Shown here piece after piece: positions 8,652-17,458 of a DNA stretch of 64,000 nucleotides. The notes below the pieces were generated by a model. The model was not told where the DNA came from. It did not search any database and saw only the letters and a list, made by a program, of their open reading frames with translations. The first letter of the stretch is position 1. Each line of letters starts with the position of its first letter. The position numbers and the translations under genes are program-made. The DNA is from CAG-791 sp000431495 (lineage in GTDB: Bacteria > Bacillota > Clostridia > Lachnospirales > Lachnospiraceae), in assembly GCA_052117605.1 (NCBI GenBank), contig JBQKIT010000006.1; one strand, written 5' to 3'.

Positions 8652-9293
8652 ATGGCGTACTACACCATACAAAAGACCGGTCATGGCGAGTATGAAGAAA
8701 AGCGATCCCGCTTTCTGGGAGAGGCCATACCGGTGCAGTCCGAGGAAGAGGTGCAGGAGCATCTGACGAGGATCCGGAAGCAGTATTATGATGCAAGACA
8801 TCACTGCAGCGCCTATGTGCTCGGCGAGAAGAAGGACCGGAAGAAGGCATCGGATGACGGGGAACCGCAGGGAAGTGCCGGCCTTCCGATTCTGAATGTA
8901 ATTGAGGGTGCGGGCTGCACGGGAATTCTGATTGTCGTGACCAGATATTTCGGCGGAACGCTTCTCGGCACCGGAGGGCTGGTCCGTGCCTACACCAATG
9001 CGGCAAAGGCGGCGCTTGCGGACGCAGGCCCGGTCTGCATGCAGGAAGGAGAGATTCTCGAGATTTCGATGGAGTATTCCTTTCTGGATCCGGTGCGGTA
9101 TTTTCTGGATCGAGAAGGAATTCAGAGCGAAGGGATTGACTATGCGGAGAAGGTGACCCAGAGGGTGATTGTTCCTTCGGAGAAGGTCGCTGCTCTGGAA
9201 TCCGGTATTCGGGAATTGTCAGGGGGTAAAATCGGGGTGAAATCTTTGCAAAAAGGATATTTTGGTTTTGACAGCAGGGATCTCCTGAATTAG
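8652..9293 (+). CDS. YigZ/IMPACT family protein
   Basis: The 213-residue product matches the YigZ (UPF0029/IMPACT) family: an N-terminal block with HHCSAYVLG and SDDGEPQGSAGLPIL, then VVTRYFGGTLLGTGGLVRAY, and a ferredoxin-like C-terminal domain. The family is linked to translation control and RNA or ribosome association, but the bacterial role is not settled. The ATG at 8652 follows GAAGGAG; the longer open frame upstream overlaps the PBP gene in another frame and is discarded. Confidence 0.9.
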   Translation: MAYYTIQKTGHGEYEEKRSRFLGEAIPVQSEEEVQEHLTRIRKQYYDARHHCSAYVLGEKKDRKKASDDGEPQGSAGLPILNVIEGAGCTGILIVVTRYFGGTLLGTGGLVRAYTNAAKAALADAGPVCMQEGEILEISMEYSFLDPVRYFLDREGIQSEGIDYAEKVTQRVIVPSEKVAALESGIRELSGGKIGVKSLQKGYFGFDSRDLLN

Positions 9294-9367
9294 ACTGGGA
9301 CAGGATAAAAAACACATCGGCAGACAGTGTCTGCAAGATGGCATGACATGAGAGGAGGTGGTTTTTA

Positions 9368-9487
9368 ATGGAACGAAGTACATCGGACAGTTCGGCGCCC
9401 GGGCGAAGTTGCGTTAAAATCACACAAGGAGGATTCATGTCATGGAACCCAGAGAAGAAGAGGAACAGCAGAACGAGAAGCTTCTGA
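9368..9487 (+). CDS. Possible 39-codon leader peptide overlapping mgtE
   Basis: An ATG at 9368 sits nine bases after a perfect AGGAGG and opens 39 codons (MERSTSDSSAPG to TRSF) that run over the mgtE Shine-Dalgarno and start, ending 46 nt inside mgtE in another frame. Ribosomes translating it would cross the mgtE start region, a layout compatible with translational control. The nucleotide string AGGTGGTTTTTAATGGA also resembles the 3' end of M-box leaders, but the M-box core is absent. No homology is known to me. Confidence 0.35.
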   Translation: MERSTSDSSAPGRSCVKITQGGFMSWNPEKKRNSRTRSF

Positions 9488-10812
9488 CGGAGCTTCTGGA
9501 ATCCAAGCAGTACACGAAGCTTCGTCAGGCTGCCGCAGACATGCAGGCTGCAGACATTGCGGCCATCATGGACGACATGGAGGACGAAGATTCCCTTAAG
9601 ATCTTCCGAATCCTGCCAAAGAGCATGGCGGCGGATGTTTTTGCAAATCTGGAGCTGGATGACCAGCAGTATATTATTTCATCTCTTTCCGATAAGGAAG
9701 CATCGAACATCGTCGACAACCTGATGGCCGATGATGCGACGGACCTTCTGGAAGAGATGCCGGCCAATGTCGTTAAGAAGATTCTTGCAAACGCAAGGCC
9801 GGACACGCGGGCGGATATCAACCATCTGCTTCGCTACCCGGAGGATTCCGCAGGATCGATCATGACGGTCGAGTATGTGGATCTGAAGGAGGATATGACC
9901 GTACAGGATGCAATCGACAGGATCCGTAAGATCGGCCTGGATTCGGAGACGGTCAACATCTGCTACGTACTCGATCAGGCTCGTGTTCTGGTCGGAACGG
10001 TGGCACTCCGGTATCTTCTGATCCGGAAGCCCGATGAAGTCATCGGTGAAATCATGAACGAGAATGTCATCTCCATCGGCACCATGCTCGACCAGGAGGA
10101 AGTCGCGGACATGTTCCAGAGGTACGACTTCACGGCGATGCCGGTGGTGGACAATGAGAACCGCATGGTCGGTATCATTACCATCGATGACGTCATGGAT
10201 ATCATGGAAGAAGAGGCCACCGAGGATATCGAGAAGATGGCCGCAATCGTGCCTTCGGACAAGACGTATTTCAAGACGTCAATTCTGCAGACCTACAAGA
10301 ATCGTATGCCCTGGCTTCTGATCCTGATGGTCTCCGCGACCTTTACGGGTGCGATCATTACCAGCTACGAGAATGCATTGGCTTCGTACGTGATTCTGAC
10401 CGCCTATATTCCGATGCTGATGGACACCGGCGGAAATGCAGGCTCGCAGGCATCGGTTTCGGTCATTCGAGGCCTGTCACTGGATGAAATTCAGTTTAAG
10501 GATCTTCCGCGTGCTCTCTGGAAGGAGATCCGGGTTGCGGTGATGTGCGGTCTGACTCTGGCAACGGCGAATTTCCTGAAGCTTCTGCTGCTGGATCGTC
10601 TGCCGGTAGAAATTGCGCTGATTGTCTGCCTGACGCTGGTGATCGTCGTGGTCTTTGCAAAGACCATCGGGTGCTGCCTGCCGCTTGTTGCTGCAAAGAT
10701 TCATCTGGATCCTGCCGTCATGGCATCGCCGCTGATCACCACCATTGTGGATGCGGTCTCACTCCTGACCTATTTCCAGATTGCAACGCATATGCTGCAT
10801 CTGGCTGTGTAA
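9442..10812 (+). CDS. mgtE: MgtE-type magnesium transporter
   Basis: This inner-membrane Mg2+ channel is gated by cytoplasmic Mg2+. The 456-residue order is typical: an N-terminal superhelical domain (about 15-130, many acidic residues), a CBS pair (about 135-255, with RMVGIITIDDVMDIMEE), a connecting helix, then five membrane segments with the pore stretch YIPMLMDTGGNAGSQAS and a late PLVAAKIHLDPAVMASPL. The start at 9442 has AAGGAGG nine bases upstream. A small open frame with its own strong ribosome site overlaps the start. It ends before a bidirectional terminator shared with typA. Confidence 0.96.
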   Translation: MEPREEEEQQNEKLLTELLESKQYTKLRQAAADMQAADIAAIMDDMEDEDSLKIFRILPKSMAADVFANLELDDQQYIISSLSDKEASNIVDNLMADDATDLLEEMPANVVKKILANARPDTRADINHLLRYPEDSAGSIMTVEYVDLKEDMTVQDAIDRIRKIGLDSETVNICYVLDQARVLVGTVALRYLLIRKPDEVIGEIMNENVISIGTMLDQEEVADMFQRYDFTAMPVVDNENRMVGIITIDDVMDIMEEEATEDIEKMAAIVPSDKTYFKTSILQTYKNRMPWLLILMVSATFTGAIITSYENALASYVILTAYIPMLMDTGGNAGSQASVSVIRGLSLDEIQFKDLPRALWKEIRVAVMCGLTLATANFLKLLLLDRLPVEIALIVCLTLVIVVVFAKTIGCCLPLVAAKIHLDPAVMASPLITTIVDAVSLLTYFQIATHMLHLAV

Positions 10813-10869
10813 AGTCTGAAAGCAGCATCGACAGGTCACTTTCAAACGGCAGTAAAACAGAACATAACA

Positions 10870-10910
10870 AAACGGCTGCGAAACCATTCCGGTTTCGCAG
10901 CCGTTTTTCT
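10870..10910. terminator. Bidirectional terminator between mgtE and typA
   Basis: A 15-base-pair stem AACGGCTGCGAAACC/GGTTTCGCAGCCGTT is flanked by an A-run on the left and a T-run on the right, so it can end both convergent genes. Confidence 0.92.
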
Positions 10911-12769
10911 TACTTATCAGCCTCGGCCTGAGCCTTCATGTTCGCGGAGATCTGAGCGCGCTTTCTGAGGCGGGGATCCAGAATCTTCTTGCGAAGGCGC
11001 AGATGCTTCGGAGTAACCTCCAGAAGCTCGTCGGTATCGACGTACTCAATTGCCTGCTCCAGACTCATAATCTTCGGCGGAACAAGGCGGAGAGCCTCGT
11101 CGCTCGAGGAGGTACGTGTGTTGGTCAGGTGCTTCGTCTTGCAGACATTGACTTCAATGTCCTCGGACTTACCGGATTCTCCGATGATCATGCCGGAGTA
11201 CACCTCTTCACCTGCACCGATGAAGAGAACACCGCGCTCCTGTGCATTGAACAGACCGTAGGTGACGGCCTGGCCGCTTTCGAAGGCAATCAGAGAGCCC
11301 TGCTTGCGGTAGGTGATGTCTCCCTTGTAGGGCTCATAGCCGGCAAAAATGGTGTTCATGATGCCGTTGCCCTTGGTGTCGGTCATGAACTGTCCGCGGT
11401 AGCCAATCAGCCCGCGGGACGGAATTCTGAACTCGAGACGGGTGTAGCCGCCGTTGGCCTGTCCCATGGAAACCAGCTCACCCTTTCGCTGTCCGAGGAC
11501 CTGAATGACGTTTCCGGAAAACTCATCCGGAACATCAATGATGCACTGCTCCATCGGCTCCAGTTTCTTGCCGTTCTCATCGTACTGGTAGATGACCTCT
11601 GCCTTGGAAACCGCAAACTCATAGCCCTCGCGGCGCATGGTCTCAATGAGGACGGACAGATGGAGCTCGCCTCGTCCGGAAACCTTGAAGGAATCGGTGG
11701 TATCGGTATCTTCAACGCGAAGGGATACGTCCGTATTCAGCTCGCGGTACAGACGGTCACGGATGTGCCGTGAGGTGATATATTTTCCATCCTTTCCTGC
11801 AAGAGGGGAGTCGTTGACGTTGAAGGTCATGGAAATGGTGGGATCCTCGATCTTCGGGAACGGGATGGCCTCTACCTTCTCGGGACCGCAGATGGTATCA
11901 CCGATGTGCATCTGTTCAATTCCGGAGATGGCAACGATGGAGCCCATCTTCGCCTCCTGTACGGGAACCTTCTGCAGACCCTCGAACTCATACAGTGTGT
12001 TGACCTTGCACTTGACGCGCTTGTCTTCATCGTGGTGGTTGACGAGGATAACATCCTGGCCGACGCGGATGGAGCCGTTGGAAACCTTGCCGACACCGAT
12101 GCGGCCGACATAGTCATTATAGTCAATGGTAGAGATCAGAACCTGTGTGGGGGCCTCCGGATCTCCGGAAGGAGCCGGGATGTGCTCGATAATCGTTTCG
12201 AACAGAGGCTTCATGGAAACTCCGGGGCTTCCAAGATCAAGCGTTGCGATTCCGGACTTTGCGGAAGCAAAAACAAACGGGCAGTCGAGCTGCTCATCGT
12301 TTGCACCAAGATCCATGAGAAGCTCCAGAACCTCATCGATGACCTGAGTCGGACGAGCTCCGGGACGGTCGATCTTGTTGATGCAGACGATGACGGAAAG
12401 GCCAAGAGCCATTGCCTTGGACAGAACAAAGCGAGTCTGCGGCATAGGGCCTTCAAATGCATCCACTACAAGGATGACGCCGTCCACCATCTTCAGAACA
12501 CGCTCTACCTCACCGCCGAAATCGGCGTGGCCGGGAGTGTCAAGGATGTTGATTTTGACGCCGTTGTAGTTGACAGCGGTATTCTTACTGGTAATGGTGA
12601 TGCCTCGCTCACGTTCGATGGCGCCGGAGTCCATGACTCTGTCGGCAACCGCCTGGTTCTCGCGGAACACGCCGCTTTGACGAAGCAGGCCGTCAACCAG
12701 AGTTGTTTTGCCGTGGTCAACGTGAGCAATGATGGCAACGTTTCGAACGTCTTCTCTTTTCTGGATCAT
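10910..12769 (-). CDS. typA: Ribosome-associated GTPase TypA/BipA
   Basis: A translational GTPase of about 619 residues that binds the ribosome and supports assembly and stress adaptation. The G1 motif AHVDHGKTTL, DTPGHADFGGEVER (G3) and NKIDRPGARP (G4) are visible, followed by EF-G-like domains and the BipA C-terminal region (SRGLIGYRGQFMTDTKGNG). The ATG at 12769 lies after AGAGG and gives the expected N-terminus MIQKREDVRNVAIIAH; the longer open frame to 12889 would run through the promoter. It is transcribed alone, divergent from pyrH. Confidence 0.97.
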   Translation of the reverse strand: MIQKREDVRNVAIIAHVDHGKTTLVDGLLRQSGVFRENQAVADRVMDSGAIERERGITITSKNTAVNYNGVKINILDTPGHADFGGEVERVLKMVDGVILVVDAFEGPMPQTRFVLSKAMALGLSVIVCINKIDRPGARPTQVIDEVLELLMDLGANDEQLDCPFVFASAKSGIATLDLGSPGVSMKPLFETIIEHIPAPSGDPEAPTQVLISTIDYNDYVGRIGVGKVSNGSIRVGQDVILVNHHDEDKRVKCKVNTLYEFEGLQKVPVQEAKMGSIVAISGIEQMHIGDTICGPEKVEAIPFPKIEDPTISMTFNVNDSPLAGKDGKYITSRHIRDRLYRELNTDVSLRVEDTDTTDSFKVSGRGELHLSVLIETMRREGYEFAVSKAEVIYQYDENGKKLEPMEQCIIDVPDEFSGNVIQVLGQRKGELVSMGQANGGYTRLEFRIPSRGLIGYRGQFMTDTKGNGIMNTIFAGYEPYKGDITYRKQGSLIAFESGQAVTYGLFNAQERGVLFIGAGEEVYSGMIIGESGKSEDIEVNVCKTKHLTNTRTSSSDEALRLVPPKIMSLEQAIEYVDTDELLEVTPKHLRLRKKILDPRLRKRAQISANMKAQAEADK

Positions 12770-12821
12770 AAAAACCTCTACCTTATATATATGCAAAAAC
12801 AGTTCTGTTTCAAACCGCACG

Positions 12822-12850
12822 ATTATAGCATTGGAAAAGCGAACATGCAA
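12822..12850 (-). promoter_or_regulatory. typA promoter
   Basis: On the minus strand TTGCAT (-35), 17 nt, then TGC-TATAAT (extended -10). This is a near-consensus sigma-A promoter about 55 nt upstream of the typA start. Confidence 0.8.
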
Positions 12851-12968
12851 CATGGATTGCATGGAAACGATATGGTAGAATAAATCCAAATCGAATACGA
12901 ACCGTATTCTGACCGCCTTCGTGACCAGTGTCCGGAGGGAGAATCAGAGCGTTCAGGCAGGAGGAAGT

Positions 12969-13667
12969 ATGAGCAGAATCATCCTTAAACTCAGCGGAGA
13001 AGCGCTGGCAGGAGAGAAGAAGACCGGATTTGATCTGGAAATTGTGGAGCGTGTTGCAGGACAGGTGAAGAAGCTTGTCGATGACGGAAATGATGTCGGC
13101 ATTGTGATCGGAGGAGGCAATTTCTGGAGAGGGAGAACCGGAACAGAGATTGACCGCGTGAAGTCGGATCAGATCGGAATGCTGGCGACCGTGATGAACT
13201 GCATTTATGTTTCGGAGGTATTCCGAGGTGCAGGCCTTATGACTAACGTCCTGACACCCTTCGAGGTGACCGGAATGACGAAGTTGTTCTCAAAGGACCG
13301 CGCGAACAAGTATTTTGACCGTCATATGGTTGTATTCTTTGCAGGCGGAACGGGCCATCCGTATTTCTCAACGGATACCGGCGTTGTGCTGCGGGCGATT
13401 GAGGTCGATGCTGACTGCATCCTTATGGCGAAGAACATTGACGGTGTGTATGATTCGGATCCTGCGAAGAATCCGGATGCGAAGCGCTTTGATGTACTGC
13501 CGATTCAGGAGATCATCGACAAGAATCTGCAGGTGATCGATATGACAGCGTCCATTCTGGCAAGAGACAACCACATGCCTCTTCGGATTTTTGATCTGAA
13601 TGAAGAGGACAGCATCATCCATGCAGCGAGCGGAGCGTTCAACGGAACAACCGTTACGGTAGAGTAA
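12969..13667 (+). CDS. pyrH: UMP kinase
   Basis: Phosphorylates UMP to UDP for pyrimidine nucleotide synthesis; cytosolic hexamer. The 232-residue product has KLSGEAL near the N-terminus, GGGNFWRGR for phosphate binding, and the amino-acid-kinase block TGVVLRAIEVDADCILMAKNIDGVYD written here in two parts: TGVVLRAIEVDAD and ILMAKNIDGVYD. The start at 12969 follows GGAGGAAG. It is the first gene of the pyrH-frr-uppS-cdsA-dxr-rseP-ispG-polC cluster; a weak extended -10 (TGG-TAGAAT) lies about 90 nt upstream. Confidence 0.97.
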   Translation: MSRIILKLSGEALAGEKKTGFDLEIVERVAGQVKKLVDDGNDVGIVIGGGNFWRGRTGTEIDRVKSDQIGMLATVMNCIYVSEVFRGAGLMTNVLTPFEVTGMTKLFSKDRANKYFDRHMVVFFAGGTGHPYFSTDTGVVLRAIEVDADCILMAKNIDGVYDSDPAKNPDAKRFDVLPIQEIIDKNLQVIDMTASILARDNHMPLRIFDLNEEDSIIHAASGAFNGTTVTVE

Positions 13668-13701
13668 GACAGAACAATTATAATTCAGGGAGGCTACAGC
13701 A

Positions 13702-14259
13702 ATGAGTGATCCGAAGATCAAAGGTTACGAAGACAAGATGAACAAGGCAATTGAATTCCTGGAGGCAGACCTCCAGACCGTTCGCGCAGGACGCGCCAAT
13801 CCGCACATTCTGGATCATGTCCGCGTGGACTATTACGGAGCTCTGACTCCGCTGCAGCAGGTGGCAAACGTATCCGTTCCGGAGGCTCGCATCATTCAGA
13901 TTCAGCCCTGGGACAAGAACCTGATCAAGGACATCTGCCGCGCCATTCAGATGGCTGACATTGGAATCAACCCGACCAGTGATGCAACGATGGTTCGCCT
14001 TGTTTTCCCTGAGATGACCGAGGAAAACCGTAAGAACCTTGCCAAGGACGTCAAGAAGAAGGGCGAGGATGCCAAGGTTGTGATCCGTGCTGCAAGACGT
14101 GACGGAATGGATGATTTCAAGAAGCAGAAGAAGGCTGCTGAGATCTCCGAGGATGTCGAGGCGCAGCTGGAGGATGAGCTGCAGAAGCTGACCGATGATT
14201 TCATGAAAAAGGTGGATGGAATCATTGAGAAGAAGACGAAGGAGATCATGACGGTATAG
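13702..14259 (+). CDS. frr: Ribosome recycling factor
   Basis: Splits post-termination ribosomes together with EF-G. At 185 residues it is the normal length, with the typical RAGRANPHILD and VRVDYYGALTPLQQVANVS stretches (domain II flank), VRLVFPEMTEENRK and a long C-terminal helix bundle. It starts 35 nt after pyrH with GGGAGGCT upstream. It is followed by a structured, duplicated hairpin spacer before uppS. Confidence 0.97.
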   Translation: MSDPKIKGYEDKMNKAIEFLEADLQTVRAGRANPHILDHVRVDYYGALTPLQQVANVSVPEARIIQIQPWDKNLIKDICRAIQMADIGINPTSDATMVRLVFPEMTEENRKNLAKDVKKKGEDAKVVIRAARRDGMDDFKKQKKAAEISEDVEAQLEDELQKLTDDFMKKVDGIIEKKTKEIMTV

Positions 14260-14260
14260 T

Positions 14261-14427
14261 GCACTCGCCAGCACCTGATGGTGCTGGCGAGTGCTTCGAG
14301 CAGGCGCGGAGCGTCTGCTCGTGCCTCGGAGAATTCGCCTCCGCGAAATTCTCCTCAACATGCACTCGGCGGTGCCCGATGGCACCGTCTCCTGCTTCGA
14401 GCAGACACTCTGCGCAAAAGGAAAACT
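14261..14427 (+). repeat. Duplicated hairpin block between frr and uppS
   Basis: A perfect 15-base-pair hairpin (GCACTCGCCAGCACC, loop TGAT) spans 14261-14294 and is followed by a second hairpin on GAGCAGGCGC (14298-14320) and a third around GAGAATTCG. The GCACTCG start recurs at 14362 and TTCGAGCAG at 14396, both 101 nt after the first copies, so the spacer holds an imperfect 101-nt duplication. No T-run follows, so it is not a standard terminator; RNA processing or attenuation within the operon is possible. Confidence 0.7.
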
Positions 14428-15144
14428 ATGGACAAAGAGTATAAGATTCCGGCACACGTTGCCATCATTATGGACGGCAACGGGCGCTGGGCGAAAAAGA
14501 GAGGACTTCCCAGAACTGCCGGTCACGCACAGGGAGCCCGTGTGGTGGAGCAGATTCTGGAGGATGCGGATCATATGGGGATCCGGTATCTGACAGTTTA
14601 CGCATTTTCCACGGAGAACTGGACAAGACCGGACGCCGAGGTGAAGGCGCTGATGAATCTTCTCCGGACCTACATGAAGACGTCACTTGCCAAGTGCGCG
14701 AAGAACAATGTAAGGATCCGCGTGATCGGGGACAAGTCCAGACTGGACGAGGATCTGCAGAAGAGCATTGCGCATCTGGAGGAGTCCACAAAGGACAATA
14801 CCGGAATCGGATTTCAGATTGCCATCAATTACGGCGCGAGGGACGAGATGCGCCGCGCGGTGCAGAAGCTTGCAGGTAAGGTACAGCGGGGAGAGCTTGC
14901 TCCGGAGGATATCACGGAGGAGGCCATTTCGAATGCGCTGGACACGGCAGGAATTCCGGATCCGGATCTTCTGATCCGCACCTGCGGAGAGGAGCGTCTC
15001 TCCAACTTCCTGATGTGGCAGCTGTCCTATTCAGAGCTTTATTTCACCGATGCCTCCTGGCCTGATTTTACGAAGGAAGAGCTGGAAAAGGCAGTCGATG
15101 CATACAATCACAGAGAGCGGCGCTTCGGCGGACTGATCAAGTGA
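14428..15144 (+). CDS. uppS: Undecaprenyl diphosphate synthase (cis-prenyltransferase)
   Basis: Condenses isopentenyl diphosphate onto farnesyl diphosphate to make the C55 lipid carrier for wall and surface-polymer synthesis. The 238-residue product has the catalytic block MDGNGRWAKKRGLPRTAGH at residues 14-32 and the C-terminal RTCGEERLSNFLMWQLSYSE, both diagnostic. The start at 14428 has AAAAGGA upstream; the longer frame to 14278 runs through the hairpin spacer and is rejected. It links the isoprenoid genes dxr and ispG of this cluster to the polysaccharide genes further on. Confidence 0.97.
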   Translation: MDKEYKIPAHVAIIMDGNGRWAKKRGLPRTAGHAQGARVVEQILEDADHMGIRYLTVYAFSTENWTRPDAEVKALMNLLRTYMKTSLAKCAKNNVRIRVIGDKSRLDEDLQKSIAHLEESTKDNTGIGFQIAINYGARDEMRRAVQKLAGKVQRGELAPEDITEEAISNALDTAGIPDPDLLIRTCGEERLSNFLMWQLSYSELYFTDASWPDFTKEELEKAVDAYNHRERRFGGLIK

Positions 15145-15258
15145 TCCTTCGCTGAGAACATTCGAACGTGATTCGGAAGTGATCCTGATGACGTGATCAG
15201 GAGAGGATCCTGCGAGGATCCGAAGAGACCGGAATTAAGGAAGGCATAAACAGCAGCT

Positions 15259-16164
15259 ATGAAGAAAAGAGTCATCAGTGGAATTGTCATTGCGGTTATG
15301 GCGGTTGGCCTTGGACTTTGCGGGGGCCTGCCCCTTGGAATCGTCCTGATGGTGTGTGCGCTGATCGGGTATTATGAGCTGACCCGGGCACTTGGCGTTC
15401 ATGATGCATCCAAAGAGAAATGCAGCATTCTGGAAGTGACAGGGCTTGTGATCGGCATCCTGTACTATCTGGCTTTGTTTTACTACGGAGAGACGGAAGG
15501 TATGGTGGCGCGGACAGGTAATCTTCTGACGTGGGGATCGACGGATGCGATGCCGTTCATTTACCGGGCGAATTCGCTTGCGCTTATCGCCATCATGGGA
15601 CTGTTTCTGCTGAACATGGCGATTTATGTGTTTACCTTTCCGAAGTATCATGCGGATCAGGTGATGGATTCGGTGATTGCTTTTCTTTACGCACCGGTCA
15701 TGATTTCCTGCATTTACCGTTCCCAGTTTCTGCCGTACGGCAAGTTCGTCTATGCCCTGATTTTCTTCTGCGCATGGATCTGTGATACCTGCGCCTTCGC
15801 TGCGGGACGAGCCTTTGGCAAACATAAGATGGCTCCGGTTCTTTCTCCGAACAAGACCATTGAGGGTGCCATTGGAGGAATCCTTGGAGGAACGCTCCTG
15901 TGTGTCTTTGCGGCGTTTCTGGCGAGCGTTCTGGTTCCGGGAGAGAATCTGTACGGAGGCTTCATTGTGATCGGTATTGTCGGAAGCATCATCGGTATGG
16001 TGGGTGATCTTGCAGCCTCTGCGATCAAACGCAATCACGGGATCAAGGATTACGGAAAGGTGATCCCGGGGCACGGCGGAATTATGGACCGGTTTGACAG
16101 TATTATTTTTACGGCACCGGTGATTTATACGCTGGGAGTACTGTTTCTGGCGGTGCTTCGGTAA
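15259..16164 (+). CDS. cdsA: Phosphatidate cytidylyltransferase
   Basis: Makes CDP-diacylglycerol from phosphatidate and CTP at the membrane. 301 residues with about eight membrane segments and the family signature SAIKRNHGIKDYGKVIPGH followed by GGIMDRFD near the C-terminus. An AAGGAAGG site lies about 14 nt before the ATG. The 114-nt spacer after uppS holds small inverted repeats (GGATCCT/AGGATCC) of unclear meaning. Confidence 0.96.
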   Translation: MKKRVISGIVIAVMAVGLGLCGGLPLGIVLMVCALIGYYELTRALGVHDASKEKCSILEVTGLVIGILYYLALFYYGETEGMVARTGNLLTWGSTDAMPFIYRANSLALIAIMGLFLLNMAIYVFTFPKYHADQVMDSVIAFLYAPVMISCIYRSQFLPYGKFVYALIFFCAWICDTCAFAAGRAFGKHKMAPVLSPNKTIEGAIGGILGGTLLCVFAAFLASVLVPGENLYGGFIVIGIVGSIIGMVGDLAASAIKRNHGIKDYGKVIPGHGGIMDRFDSIIFTAPVIYTLGVLFLAVLR

Positions 16165-16296
16165 TGATTCAGATGTGAGGGGACGGACCGCATAAGCATT
16201 CTGTTTATGGAAAGTCCCGTAAAACGGGTGGGGAGTGAAGGCGAGGGCCGGCACTCCCTCTTGTTTCCGGAAGAACGGATAAAGGAAAGGAACAAT

Positions 16297-17451
16297 ATGA
16301 CAGAACAGAAGAAAATCGCCATCATTGGCTCGACGGGTTCCATCGGAACGCAGGCGCTGGATGTTGTGAGAACGTACCCGGAGCGTCTGAAGGTGACGGC
16401 GCTTGCCGCGGGCAGAAGCGTGGAGAAGATGGAGAAGCAGATCCGGGAATTTCAGCCGGAGCTTGTGTGCATGTGGAGCGAGGATGCAGCGAAGGATCTC
16501 GCAGGACGCGTGAAGGATCTGCCGGTCCGGGTTGTCTGCGGCATGGACGGCTTATGCGAGATTGCGGTGATGGAGCACAGCGATCTGTTTCTGAACGCAG
16601 TGGTCGGAATGATCGGCATTCAGCCGACGATTGCTGCGATCGGCGCCGGAAAGACGATTGCGCTTGCCAACAAGGAGACGCTGGTGACGGCGGGGCATCT
16701 CATCATGCCGGCGGTGGAAGCCATGGGAGTAGAGCTCCTTCCGGTGGATTCGGAGCACAGCGCGATTTTCCAGTGTCTGAACGGGGAGCCGCATGAGCGG
16801 ATTGACAAGATTCTTCTTACCTGCTCCGGCGGAACCTTCCGCGGAAAGAAGCGCGCGGATCTTGTGGGCAAGCACGTTGCGGAGGCGCTGAACAATCCGA
16901 ACTGGGATATGGGAGCGAAGGTTACCATTGACTCCGCAAGCCTTGTGAACAAGGGGCTGGAGGTCATGGAGGCGAGATGGCTGTTCGGCGTGGATGCGGA
17001 TCGCATTCAGGTGGTGGTGCAGCCGCAGAGCATCATGCATTCCGCCGTGCAGTATGTGGATGGCTCGGTGATGGCGCATCTGGCATCGCCGGATATGAGA
17101 CTTCCGATTCAGTATGCATTCTTCTATCCGGACCGGCTTCCTCTGGAAATCAAGCCGCTGGATCTGTTCGAGCTGGGCAGTCTTATTTTTGAGAAGCCGG
17201 ATATGGAAACCTTCCGGGGGCTTCCTCTTGCGTACCGCGCAGCCCATGCGGGCGGCTCCATGCCGACCATTTTCAATGCGGCAAATGAAGAGGCGGTCAG
17301 CCATTTTATGAAGGATGAGATTGAATTTCTGGATATCTATGATCTGATTGAGGGCGCCATGGATGCACATGATGTCATTGTCAATCCGACGCTGGATCAG
17401 ATTCTGGAGACCGAACAGGAAGCCAGGGAATTTGTAAGAAGCAGGTTATAA
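16297..17451 (+). CDS. dxr: 1-deoxy-D-xylulose-5-phosphate reductoisomerase
   Basis: Second step of the MEP isoprenoid pathway: DXP plus NADPH to MEP. The 384-residue protein has the NADPH fold GSTGSIGTQALDVV, ALANKETLVTAG, the metal-site stretch LPVDSEHSAIFQ and LTCSGGTFR, then IDSASLVNKGLEVMEA and the C-terminal helical domain. The start at 16297 follows AAAGGAAAGG; upstream open frame up to 16207 is leader. The 132-nt leader contains a GGGAGTG/CACTCCC inverted repeat. Confidence 0.97.
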   Translation: MTEQKKIAIIGSTGSIGTQALDVVRTYPERLKVTALAAGRSVEKMEKQIREFQPELVCMWSEDAAKDLAGRVKDLPVRVVCGMDGLCEIAVMEHSDLFLNAVVGMIGIQPTIAAIGAGKTIALANKETLVTAGHLIMPAVEAMGVELLPVDSEHSAIFQCLNGEPHERIDKILLTCSGGTFRGKKRADLVGKHVAEALNNPNWDMGAKVTIDSASLVNKGLEVMEARWLFGVDADRIQVVVQPQSIMHSAVQYVDGSVMAHLASPDMRLPIQYAFFYPDRLPLEIKPLDLFELGSLIFEKPDMETFRGLPLAYRAAHAGGSMPTIFNAANEEAVSHFMKDEIEFLDIYDLIEGAMDAHDVIVNPTLDQILETEQEAREFVRSRL

Positions 17452-17458
17452 GGGCAGC

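Noticed and set aside
9294..9441. M-box magnesium riboswitch before mgtE
   Set aside because: Only the 3' string resembles M-box leaders; the core blocks are absent and the space is too short.
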